A stretch of DNA of 64,000 nt from Allacma fusca (lineage: Eukaryota; Arthropoda; Collembola; Symphypleona; Sminthuridae), in the NCBI GenBank assembly GCA_947179485.1, contig OX359245.1, positions 71,969,067 through 72,033,066 of the forward strand, in the 5' to 3' direction. Position 1 is the stretch's first letter, and every line of letters begins with the position of its first letter. Shown here in pieces: positions 46,753-57,615 of this stretch. The translations under genes were made by a program, and so were the position numbers. The notes under the pieces were generated by a model. It did no database searches. It was not told the DNA's origin and saw nothing but the letters and a program-made list of their open reading frames with translations.

Positions 46753-48371
46753 TGTCGGGTTTAATTATACGCGTAGGCGTATATACCAACATACCACCAA
46801 CATACCACCAACATACCACCAACATACCACCAACATACCACCAACATACCACCAACATACCACCAACATACCACCAACATACCACCAACATACCACCAAC
46901 ATACCACCAACATACCACCAACATACCACCAACATACCACCAACATACCACCAACATACCACCAACATACCACCAACATACCACCAACATACCACCAACA
47001 TACCACCAACATACCACCAACATACCACCAACATACCACCAACATACCACCAACATACCACCAACATACCACCAGACATACAACAGCCAGTTGCTTTACA
47101 TGAGTAAAGTTTCTTGGGGGATGGAGCAGAGACGTGCTCACTATCCTCAGTGTCACTGGAATCACTAGAGACTATTCTCTGTCGGGTTTAATTATACGCA
47201 TAGGCGTATATATATTTATGTATATATATATATTTGCCTCATTTGGAGGGAATCCTTGTTTTGGGGAGCCGAAGAGCTCCAGGGTTTTGAATATAGGAGC
47301 CGGTAGGCTCATTAGTTAAATTGAGGGCTCGGATGAGTCTCACCTGTTTTGTTTACCTGGCCATGGGTTTTTTTAGAGGCTGGCCAGGTTAATTATAAAT
47401 CTATTTATAGAAGTGAGGCTCCCTGTCCCGACCCACTTAAATTAATTTAGTTTATTAGTATTTTTATGCTGATCCAGTGAACACCATCTATGTATATATA
47501 TGTACTCCCGTAAGTACCTGCTCTAATATACATATATATAGTGTTCAAAAGTGAAGTGCTCGAATTATTTAAAAGACTCCTGACCCAGCCGATGGCTTGG
47601 TCCTCTCAAATTTCAGGAGGTCACGGAGTGACTCCTTTGTTCCATGAATGGTCCCGCTTGAAACTTCTCCTATATAAAGAGAAGGTCCTCCAGGGATCAG
47701 CGTCAGATATTTCTTTTGTAGAGGCCAGATATGCTTTTGTCTGAAATCTTTATCTTTCGAAGTTGTGATTTCTGAGTCATTACTGTGTTATTACCTGCCG
47801 AGTATTATAGATTTTTGTTGCTAGACATTGTTCTTAGAATTATTCTGAGTAATTATTTTTTTTGTTCATGATCCTAAGAGTTCCGTGTGGAACTGGATTA
47901 ATTTATTCTCTATTTGTTGAAAGTTATAGATATTATTTAATTGTTAATAAAATAGTAACTATAAATTAGTTACTAGACTAAACTTACCCTTTTGAAATCT
48001 TTACAAGAATAATTTATTCTGTTGATTCATATTTATAGTTCAGAATCCTCATCCACCTTACCCTTCCTGCTCACGACCTTTTGTTTTCGGACTTTTACGC
48101 AAAAGTGCCATACCCTACCCCCTTTTTGTGGAGTTTTCTCTGCGAATAGGCTACAAATTAATATTTGTTGGGGACCGTGATTGACGAGAACCAATCCTCC
48201 TATTCCTTATAAAATTTCCTATTCTTAGAGAGGGTCATAATCTCGTAGAGTTAGTCTGAGAGGAAAACTGAACATAGGAAATACAGTTGACGTACATACA
48301 AGCCATCTCCGCTAACTATTTTAGTAGTGCTACTTTCTTCGTCTCCTGGATCCTCCGAAATCTTGCCGACA
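46753..48371. mobile_element. Solo LTR (Ty3/gypsy-like by TSD), 4-bp TSD atac
   Basis: A retroviral-type LTR fossil without internal region. It begins TGTCGGG (46753), ends CCGACA (48371), and is flanked by 4-bp duplications atac (46749-46752 and 48372-48375). Regulatory parts are visible: a TATATAAAG box near 47671 and AATAAA near 47947. The unusual length (1.6 kb) is partly due to an internal minisatellite and a second copy of the first ~34 bases at 47180. The 4-bp duplication suggests Ty3/gypsy rather than copia or BEL, but family is not certain. It arose by recombination between two LTRs; the exact duplication suggests moderate age. Confidence 0.7.
46785..47074 (+). repeat. 11-bp minisatellite, about 26 units
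   Basis: The unit ACCAACATACC repeats about 26 times without visible change. Because 11 is not a multiple of 3 and the unit has no stop on the minus strand, all three minus frames stay open and would encode repeats of VVCWWYVGGML; these frames are not genes. It lies between two copies of a ~34-bp stretch starting CTGTCGGGTTTAATTATACG (46752 and 47179). Confidence 0.97.
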
Positions 48372-48375
48372 ATAC

Positions 48376-50005
48376 AGTCTTATGAATAAATACAGGTACT
48401 TGAAATGTAAACATAATTCACGTTTTTCAAATAAAGCGAAAATTAAATTAAAAAATATTTCGTAACTCTATGACAGTGGGGACGGAAAATACACACGGCA
48501 TTGTTTAAAGTAGAGCATGAGTGAAAAGAGAAACTTGTCTTCTGTTTCCTGACTGAACTTTCATGTACAGTTTTTGGAAACGAGAATTGTCCTTTGAGCT
48601 ATATATTAAACGATGGATCATTTCTTAAATAAAATAAGTCTGAGATGAAAATTAGCTTTAGAAGATCAAGAGAGGTTGAAATGTCAGCTTAAAATATCCC
48701 AACATTTTAATTGAAGGTTTATGAATCTCTTTCAGCATTTTGCAGCTGCGTCTAAAATCACTGGTCCAGTGGTCCCTATTTACTCAAAAAACAAAACAAT
48801 TTTGAGGCTAAAACAGTGTAGTGATAAATCTGAATACTAATCTGCAACCATTGAAAGTTACATGCATCCTGCTATATTAACGTATGTATAAAATATATTT
48901 TAATTGTAAATGTCTTGTAGATTGTAACGTAATTAAACGATTTTAAAGTGATCTCTACAGATACACAACCGGTGCATCACTTCAAAAATCAATGTACTGC
49001 AGTTCTTTCACAACAGAGTTAATTCTCGTAATCATTATACATAATTGACATTTTGAACACTGGTAAAGATGAATTTAAAATCTTTACCAAAATACATTTT
49101 AGCCTATTTAGGGACTCGCCAGGAAAGAACCAACTGATTCTTTCCTGGCGAAAAAAGTTGTAAATCGTGGTCAAACAATTGAAATGACACATCCTAGCAA
49201 AGTTATTTGAGTTTAGGATAGCATTATGACCAAACCCGTTTCTTAATGTACCTAACTGATATTTAAGAACTAACTTTTCAGGAGTGACACAACTTGCAGA
49301 ATATTTGGGATAAAATAATTAAAATAAGATGTTTAATTAATTATAAAGAAGGTCAAATTATTTATACTGCAGCTAGCCCGTAACTAGGAAAGCATAATTT
49401 CCTCATTTATAAAGTTTACCGAGTCAAAGGTAATATTAAGGAAGCGTAGCATTCAGGAAGTAACATTTTGGAAGTTACAACATTTCGTGTAGGAAAATTA
49501 ATTCATAACACTCAAATGTAACTTGGAGAGGCAGGAAGCATGTTTTTAAGTCAATAAAATATTAACAAGTATGTACTCTTGAATGCTGGATTTTTGCATT
49601 TGTAATTAAAGCTTTTCGGCATTTTCGTGGTTTCATTACACATTTGGTAACGCAATTGCAATACTGAATCACTTGAGAGTATATATTATATTAACCCAGC
49701 ACAAAATCTATTTCCGGGGATTGGATTTTCCTTGTATAGTTTTTCTTGTAGTAAACTGAATTAATAAAAATCACATATTTTTCTATGAGCGAATGGTCAG
49801 CGTTTTTAATCCAGCGCAATATTTACAAGCATCCCTCTTTTGCGTTGAATGTGTCCTTTCGTTTTATTCTAGCAAACCTTAAATTTTTGTATAATTCCGT
49901 ATCTACACTTGTCAGCAATACGATAAAATCCAGCGCTAGCTAATTGTAAGTGCACGTGAAAATAAATTCTGTATTATTTAAAGAAACCGTCAACTTACGT
50001 TCACA
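48376..50005. other. 1.6 kb without a recognisable gene
   Basis: AT-rich sequence between the solo LTR and the broken IR. No RNA gene, repeat or coding segment recognised. Confidence 0.4.
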
Positions 50006-53000
50006 ATGAGAATTTCAGAAAATATTTCCATTTTGATATATGTTATTACAATTTTACGCCCATCATTGAGCAAAGACCGTTCGGTACACTTCACGGACCT
50101 GAATTCCTTTCAAACAGTATTTCAGGATTGTTTGAATGTCCTTTACACCCCTAAAGTAAAACTAGAGAATCTTCATGAAAACATCGGACCAATTGTGCAC
50201 TACACAACACCTTTCTTGGAATCTCGAGATGGGAATTTTTTCAGACTAATTGAATACATCCAAGCATATTCAAAACCATCCAATTGTCAATCAGTCTTTT
50301 TATTCTTTAATGGGGAAGTTCTCAAGTCCTCAAAAGTGTTTTCTTACTACTCTTTACGTAGTTTCGGCTTCCTCACAACATATAAAGTCCAGCCGTACAT
50401 AACGTTGGGAATAATTGTAAAAGCTGCAATAACATCAGAATATCACAAGAAAAACAAATTATTCGCAGAATTTCACACCATGTTCCACGGTCGTAGCAAC
50501 TTACACTGGTTTTCCGCCGTATATCTTCTAAGTCAAAGCTCTAAAAATAAAAACCCAAAGAGTAAAACTAAAAACGTTTTTATTCACACCTGGCTAAAAT
50601 TGTGCCACAAATGTTTTCACAAGACTTGGGAATTCCACGATCTACAAATGAATAGTTACCGGAACAACATTACCCAATTCAGAGAAAAACTCCAAATGTA
50701 CTGTATTTACCAAAGCCGGCACAAACTCTACTTCCTGGGATTGGACGTAGCCGGTCAGAATTTACATATGGCAAGCGAATACACCCCATTACTTGAAAGG
50801 GGCAAACATATATTTACATTCAAAACCCCTCTTGCAAACTATGAATTTGTTATTATGTCAATAGCAACGGACAAATTCTCGAATTCAAGTTTCTTCAGCC
50901 CTTTCTACAACTACAACATTCATCAAACTTCTGGGCATGAAAATCTGGACTCAAAATCAATGGTCTCGTTTCGCTCCTACGAAAGTACACAAGCATTTTT
51001 GCCATTAAAAAGTGATAGCATAATGTTCATTACCTGTGATGGCGTGGAAGCATTCCTAACCTACAGGATATACAGTGACCCATTTCAGGCTAACACTTGG
51101 CTTTGTATTTCCGCAATTGCAGTACTTACCGTAATTTACCTGAAATTTCATGCAAAAGGCAGTCACGTATATGCAATGCTTTTATTGCCTTTAAGAACAC
51201 TTCTGGAGCAATTGGACGTGGAATTGGGGACGAAAAAATTAAAACTGGTCATGACCCCATGGCTACTGGCGTCCATTGTTTTGAGCAATGCTTACAAAGG
51301 AATCCTTACTTCTGACCTCGCAGCCCACAAGCCTATCCATGGTTTGGAATATTTCGATAACCTTACGGATTTTGATTTAATAATGGCTCCCAGTATTTAT
51401 TAATTACCCTTGGGAGCTCGAATCTAACCGAGATTTCAATGAGAACATTATTTCTTATATTTGGCCTACTCAGTATGAATTATAATATGAAATGTTTAGA
51501 CCAACGGCGGGAAAAGCTGCTCTGGAGGCCAAACAGCGAGACCGATTTCAAGTTAGTCTAACCACGTCAAGATTTGGATATTTGGCTATGTCTAAAATTG
51601 GGAGATTTATCCTCAAATTTGCGATCCGTAAGATTCCTTCCCGGAGGGAGAATCAATATGAATTATCTCCACGAGGCATGAAATTACTTAAAAAGGTTGT
51701 GGGACTTTCCAAACGCATGTGTATTGCTTCCAACCCTTCGGTAAAAACTTTAGAGGATCATGTCCTATCGTGTGACCGGGTAGCTTTTGTGGATTTCGAG
51801 AGTAATATCATGAATCTGCAGATTTCAGAGGAGAAAAGGAAGGTTTTGTTGACGCGCCCTTTGATTTTGGGGAGAGAGAAACTTATTTCGGGGACAGTCG
51901 GATGTAGTGCTCCGCATGGGTACAAAAATGTTGTACCTGGACCTGAACCTGTACCTGAATCATGGGTATATGGATTCTTTGAACCTATACCCGTACCTGT
52001 ACCTGAATACCTGGGTTCAATTTTCCTGAACCTGTACCTGTACTCAAACCAAATCAGGAGTACCTGTACCTGAAAAGTACCTGTACCCAAAAAGTACCCA
52101 AAAAGTACCTGTACCCGGGTATATTTTAAAAGTACCTGAACCTACCCGGGTATTTTCCATTGTACTAATTTAAAGGATTACCAAATATTTTACACGAAAT
52201 AAAAAATTAAATATCTGCGACATTTTGACTCAATAAATTTATTTATCTGATTAGATATATTTTTATTATTTATTCTTCGAAAGAATGACTAAGTACTGGA
52301 ATTATCAGTGGCTAAAAATGATTACATAAAGGTAGAAAAGGATAATAGATAGCAAAATCTACGATATGAATAAGTTCAATACAACAATACAAATGCAGTG
52401 TAATATTTTCTAAACGTTCAATAATGGCGAGAAATTAAACGATTAAGAATTTGTTTTGCACCCTGCAATTTCTTTTGCAATGGAAAACATTTTTTTAGAT
52501 TCAAACTCCTCAGATTTTAACTTCAGCCAAGCTTTGAAACAAAAACATTTCCTACCGTAACTCCACTCTTATATAAGCGTTTATGCGTCAGAAGATCTGG
52601 GCCATAGGAGAAGGCTCGCTCAATCTTAGATCTCTGTTCTTTAGCAGTTCCAGGAACTGATAAAAAATCTCTGGTCATTCCAGCTAATGCTATGCTGGGT
52701 AACTAGCCACGCGTTCCTACAGTATACGGAAGAATTAGCTTTCCTGACTGATTGTGAGCTTATACGTATAAATTTTAATGTAAAATGTTTCAAGGTCAAA
52801 AATTCGGAGGAGTTTTTAAAGCTCAACAGCACCTTTACAGGCATTACTTGGAAATTATTATTGACTGAAAAGTACCTAAAAGTTCAGGTATTTTACATTC
52901 AGGTTCAGGTATTTACCCAGTGCGTACCCGTACCTGATGGGTTTATACCCAAAAGATTTCATTTTGTACCTGTACCCATACCTGAACCTGAACCTGAATT

Positions 53001-53409
53001 TTCAGGTATCTTACGACTGAACCTGAACCTGTACCCAAATTGGATGGGTACAAGAAGTATGTACCTGATACGTACCTGTACCTGAACCTGTACCCAAATA
53101 CCCGGGTAAAACCTGTACCCATGTGGGGCACTAGTCGGATGGGGATTTGCAGACTCCTCGTCATACTGTTTATTGAGCTTTCTGAGGGAGCTTCACGAAG
53201 CTGGGATTTTCCTTTGGGTTGAGAAAAGAATCAGGTCTTTACAAGAAACCGGGCTGGAGTTAAAATATTGGTTAAGCGTTTCAAGAGGAGTTGTTAAACT
53301 TCAAGTCTCATCTAATTTCGCTCAAACCTTATTTAGAATTTTCACTTTTTTGTGCTCCTTTTGTTTTGTGTCTTTTGTTTGTGAAATGATCCGAAGGGTG
53401 TTTAGGTAA
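50006..53409 (+). pseudogene. Ionotropic receptor paralogue, broken by frameshift, stop and a MITE
   Basis: The ATG at 50006 opens a signal-like N-terminus (MRISENISILIYVITILRPS) and a frame colinear with the intact IR at 44274 over its whole length: PSNCQS.FLFFNGE.LKS, WLLASIVLSNAYKGILTSDL, DHVLSCDRVAF.DFESNIMN and the end VSSNFAQTLFRIFTFLCSFC. The frame is lost after FDNLTDFDLIMAPSIY (51403), continues in another frame (YPWELESNRDFNENIISY), meets a TAA shortly before 51492, then is open again to ISGTVG, where a 1.2-kb MITE (51905-53133) sits. After it the receptor continues from 53142 (GFADSSSYCLL; SFLRELHEAGIFLWVEKRIR) to a stop at 53407-53409. The receptor is therefore dead, but its sequence is still close to the intact copy, so loss is not ancient. 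Confidence 0.88.
51905..53133. mobile_element. hAT-like MITE 9 (CCTGTACCTGAA arrays), 8-bp TSD gtcggatg
   Basis: A 1229-bp element with ends TAGTGCTCCGCATGGGTACA and TAGTGCCCCACATGGGTACA (18 of 20 identical, read inward). Exact duplications gtcggatg lie at 51897-51904 and 53134-53141. Arrays of CCTGTACC/CCTGAACC units occupy about 51925-52150 and 52870-53120 in opposite orientation; the core is AT-rich and non-coding. The inner part of the terminus (ATGGGTAC) is shared with MITE 1, so the two families are related. Confidence 0.94.
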
Positions 53410-54765
53410 ATGTTTTTACCGTGATATTTTTAATTCATCTGATTCTAACCTTATCTTAACAAGAGATCGTTATGTGGTTTTAGTTTCCAACTTGATTACA
53501 TTTTGGCATCCTATTATTTTTTAAATGGACCAAATCACAATACCATCAAACTGGCCCTAGTTCGGACGTCCTGTAAAACTGACCAATCCCTTTTGCAATG
53601 TTTTCTTGGAAACATTTTCCGTTTATTGATTTCACCATTTATTTTTCTTTAGCACTGCGTATTAAGCAGGGTATATTTCGTAAATTTTTTGTTCCTCTTA
53701 GTTAGCAGTTAGCACCTCAGAGAGTGCCGCGAAATCATAAGGGAATTGCTCATGAAGTATCTCAATGTTCGCCTTTCTATTATAAAGACTATATACATAT
53801 AGACTTTCTAATCATTTTTTTCTAAATGAGAATTTTTAAAACGTATGCATAAAAATAAGTTGTGGTGACATTACATGTTCAATCGAGGTTATACATTCCC
53901 TCACCGTCAGTCACCCTTTATTTATAATGCATATTCTTCTGTTGATTTAAATGGAGTGTCATTTTGGGAATATTTCAGTATGTACTGGTTACCTAAGCAA
54001 ACAGAGTTGAGGGATCTCAACAACTAAGTAGTGTCTTCATATGGCAACAAAAATCCTATAATTATACATATATTAGGATAGTCTTGTTTTTCCGAAATAT
54101 ATCTCGTTTGCACAATTTCAAACTATTGTTGTATTTTCCCCTAAAAATATACATTCATCTACCGATTCCGAAGACATTAAAAACCAGATCTGGTGACTAA
54201 TAGGCTCCGAGATAAGTGACCTCAAAGCTATGTTCCAAAATTACCACTAAAAATAAATGTCTCTGGTTGAATTCTTGGAATGTCCTGGTGGAATGTCTGT
54301 GTCCTATTCTTACAATTAGTTATATGTAATTATTGTTGTACCACAAATAATATAAATAACTATACGTTACACTTCATCCTCCCAAAAATTGAGTGATTTC
54401 CGGCCCGTAAACTCCGGGGAAGACAAATCCGAATTTAGATTTTTAAGCCGCAAAATTTGATTACGAATATTATTGAATGAAAATTAAATTGAATGGTTAT
54501 TATTACGAAATATGATTACGACCGTCGGATTGCACTTTTTATTTTGTTGAGATAGATTGGTAAGATTGTTTACAGAGATTTTACCTGATCAAAAGATGAG
54601 GATTATTTGGAACATTAAATGACACTTTATTCAAGATTTCGAATGGCTATTCTAACATTATCACAATACAAATTGTCACATTATCCCCGGAACTGGCGTT
54701 TCGTCTATTTTGACGGTCATTGGGGGCCAATTAAATTTTCCCGCGACCGTTCAGATCAAAATAGC
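53410..54765. other. 1.4 kb without a recognisable gene
   Basis: AT-rich spacer. The frame at plus 54619-54831 runs into the duplicated receptor end on the other strand and is not a gene. Confidence 0.4.
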
Positions 54766-54827
54766 TACGAAAACTTTCAAACCGTGGTCTCACCTTTAAA
54801 GTCAAATATCTCTGGACCCGATGCTAA

Positions 54828-54946
54828 TTAAAAGATTACCAGCAAATTTATAGTATTTGTAGTAATGAATTCAAGCATGGTGAGAACCATTCCCATATCG
54901 CAGAAGTAGAATGACCCAACTGTTATCGTCAGTGGTTGGCAGCTCC
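54828..54946 (-). pseudogene. Duplicated 3' end of the gustatory receptor gene
   Basis: On the minus strand this encodes SCQPLTITVGSFYFCDMGMV followed by LTMLEFITTNTINLLVIF and a stop, almost the same as the C-terminus of the receptor gene at 56262. The similarity continues into the 3' flank (to about 54766). Upstream of this short piece the sequence does not continue as receptor, so it is only a tandem duplication of the gene's end (spacing about 190 bp before the MITE inserted). Confidence 0.85.
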
Positions 54947-55014
54947 ACGATAGGATACCCTTTGAAACTTTCAACACCTCGACCTCGCAGCTTCAAAGTC
55001 AAATAAGTCTGGAC

Positions 55015-56241
55015 CAGAGCTGCGCTCAAGTCAAGTAAATCCCAAACTTGACCCTGAACTTGACTTGAACCTGACAGTCAAGTAGGTTTTTTAGACGGTC
55101 TTGAACTTGACGGTTCATGGTCCGACAATTACTTGAAAATTCAGGGTCAAGTAATCAAGTACTTTTCGCGTAACTTGAACCTGGTCAAGTATAGCCGGGA
55201 CAACTATTGACTTGACCATGACTTGACCATGACCCGAACTTGAACATGAGTTGAATTTTTAAGTTTTTTCAAAATAGAAATAGAGAAATATTATTCACGC
55301 TTAAAATACAGCACGTACAGCATTTATGGTTAAAACATAGCAAATAGCAATGTTATTCGCAATTCACAAGCTTCTCCAAGTAAATGTTGAGTTGCTGCTT
55401 CAGTTCGATGCTTTAATGTCTTGTGTTTTAGTCTCAGTGAACCTTCAATCAAGAAAAATTACGAATAGTCTCTGTTAATTGTAAGATAGACAGTCTTTTA
55501 GGTGTAAGTACATCATTTCGCATTGAATTTTACTATTAATAATAATTACTTGCGCTAACATTCCAGTCTGGGTTGCTTCACTAAAAATATCCACAGTTCA
55601 GCTTCCTCCCTGTTAATGAAACTAGCTGGCTTATGTAGTAGTGTTTAACGTTGTACAAATGTTAAATTATTTAGAATCAAAATAGTACTTGGATTTTAGT
55701 AACTTAATTCATTAACAATGCGCTTGTTTTATACAACAATTGAATACTGTTGCTTTCATAAGTGCTGCTCCAAAGTTTTTATATTCATATTCTTAAGTTC
55801 ACTATTGCAGCTTTGGCTTTCCAAGCGTATCTAGAGGTATTCAATCGTAACGCAAAAATATGTAATTTAGACGAACATGCATGGATACAGAGTCTCGGAG
55901 TAACGACAATGAACATTTTGAAAGAAAGTCTATTGAAATATACGGTGCCACAACTTCGTTATGCGTAACGTTTCGTTATTTGAATAAGTACTTGAAATAC
56001 TCACGGTTCATGGTCAAGGATTTAAACATTTTCACTTGACCATGAACATGACTTGACTCTCAAGTAGAACTTTTTGTCTTGACCATGATAGCTACTTGAT
56101 TTCAAATCTCAGGGTCAAGTAAATAAATTACTTGACCATGCCTTGAATGTTCAAGTATCCATTATATTTTACTTGACCATGACCCGAACTTGACCATGAC
56201 TTGAAATACTCATGGTCTACTTGAACTTGAGCGCAGCTCTG
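55015..56241. mobile_element. hAT-like MITE 10 (ACTTGACC arrays), 8-bp TSD gtctggac
   Basis: A 1227-bp element with ends CAGAGCTGCGCTCAAGTCAA and CAGAGCTGCGCTCAAGTTCA (first 17 identical, read inward). Exact duplications gtctggac lie at 55007-55014 and 56242-56249. Arrays of ACTTGACC/CAAGT units fill about 55025-55260 and 55975-56230; the core (about 55270-55970) is AT-rich. It sits just behind the receptor gene's stop codon, within the tandem duplication. Confidence 0.94.
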
Positions 56242-56261
56242 GTCTGGACGCCCGGTCGAAA

Positions 56262-57615
56262 TTAAAACATGACCAGCAAATTGATGGTATTTGTAGTAAT
56301 GAACTCCAGCATGGTGAGAACCATTCTCATATCACAGAAGTAGAATGACCCTACTCTTATCGTGAGTGGTTGGCAGCTCCGGAGAAATCTCCGGAAATAC
56401 TGTGACTGAGATCTCCGCTTCCAACTATGCAACATTTCCTGAGAAGATTTCCGGGATTTTCCGAATGTGGTAAACTCGACGATCAAATATGTTGTACAGA
56501 CCACTGCCGCAAATCCACATGCAAAGAATGGTAAGCCCTTCAACCTCACTGCACCATTAATGAGTATTACTACTACTATTTTAATGAGCCATCCGTGGAC
56601 AGACATTGCGATGGGAGAAAGTAGCCCCTCCCATTTACGAAACATGATCTGGCATCGTCGATACTCCCTTCGAAAGTTTCCCGCGAACCGAAGATTATTC
56701 GTAGTCAAGTAGATTGGGGAATCCATGCTGAAAATACGTTTCATAAATCTTCTCATGTAATTTCCGCTAGTAATATCTATTTCAATTCTAGCCTTTTATT
56801 TTACAACGTAAGTTTACATGCACCCACCTTAATTCCGACATAAGGAAAAATACACCAAAGGTATGCTCGATTAGAATTGCACCGTAGATAAATAAGTTAG
56901 ACACCCCCATAGTTGCCATGTAGAATACAAATATTGAATTCAATATTCGAAGCAGAATATAAAAGGGTCTGGAGGATACTCGAATCAAGGACACAAAAAG
57001 GAGTGGCTGGTCCGGTTGAAGGAAAGATATTGTCAGTGCCAAGAATTCCACTATAACGAGTCCCCACCATATGCAAAAAAACGAGGAACCCTAAATTGTC
57101 TGCATAATTCTTTCCTCCATTTTTCATATACAATCCTGTTTAAAAAACACAATTTGAGTAGCAATTCCTTTATCAATTATTAAACAATAGTGTTATATGA
57201 TTTGGATAATATTAATGGTAAAAATTTCACACTCCATGAGCTAACGTTTAAAACGCAAACAATCTGCAGTGTAATTGTGAACAAAGAAAGGTAGCTCCTC
57301 CAAAAATAGGACTTGATTTATTCCGGCGAAGAAATGAATCACTTGAGCAATCGTAGCGACAGTTGTTGCAAGGAAATAGTAATATTTCAGCACGGACCCG
57401 TCCAAGTTCTGGAAGGAATTAATTGTTCGTACCGCACTCCAAACTATCATGAGCGTGAAAAGGATTTGGCTCAGATGCCATCCAAAGCGGGCCTTAAGAC
57501 CTTTTTTGACTGCCAGGGTCATTTTTTCGGGGTCCCATTTATATGGCAAATGATGGAGATATCGGCTCGACCAAAAGCCAGCATAAATGTATTTTTGCGC
57601 AACTGGACCCAACAT
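56262..57615 (-). CDS. Gustatory-receptor-family 7TM protein, about three exons
   Basis: Exon 1 starts at the ATG at 57615 (MLGPVAQKYIYAGFWSSRYL) and contains two membrane segments (FGWHLSQILFTLMIVWSAV; YYFLATTVATIAQVIHFFAG). Exon 2 (about 57090/57050 to 56819) has FFCIWWGLVIVEFLALTISF and FVFYMATMGVSNLFIYGAIL. Exon 3 (56768-56262) has WLIKIVVVILINGAV, FFACGFAAVVCTTYLIVEFT and the final segment MLEFITTNTINLLVMF. The exon 2/3 junction (GT at 56818, AG before 56768) joins in frame with an intron of about 50 bases; for exon 1/2 two junctions keep the frame and I cannot choose. Seven segments and the conserved C-terminal helix with a short tail fit the arthropod gustatory/odorant receptor superfamily, which form cation channels in chemosensory neurons. 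No obvious stop or shift was seen. Ligand unknown. Confidence 0.75.

Noticed and set aside
46785-47074. Regular direct repeats that could recall a CRISPR array
   Set aside because: The units are adjacent with no spacers, in an animal genome, inside an LTR.
46739-47165. Three overlapping long open frames on the minus strand (WWYVGGML repeats)
   Set aside because: They exist only because the 11-bp minisatellite has no stop on that strand; no gene context.
56897-57133. Alternative frame through exon 2 of the gustatory receptor
   Set aside because: It is out of frame with the membrane segments and the exon 3 junction, and lacks hydrophobic helices.
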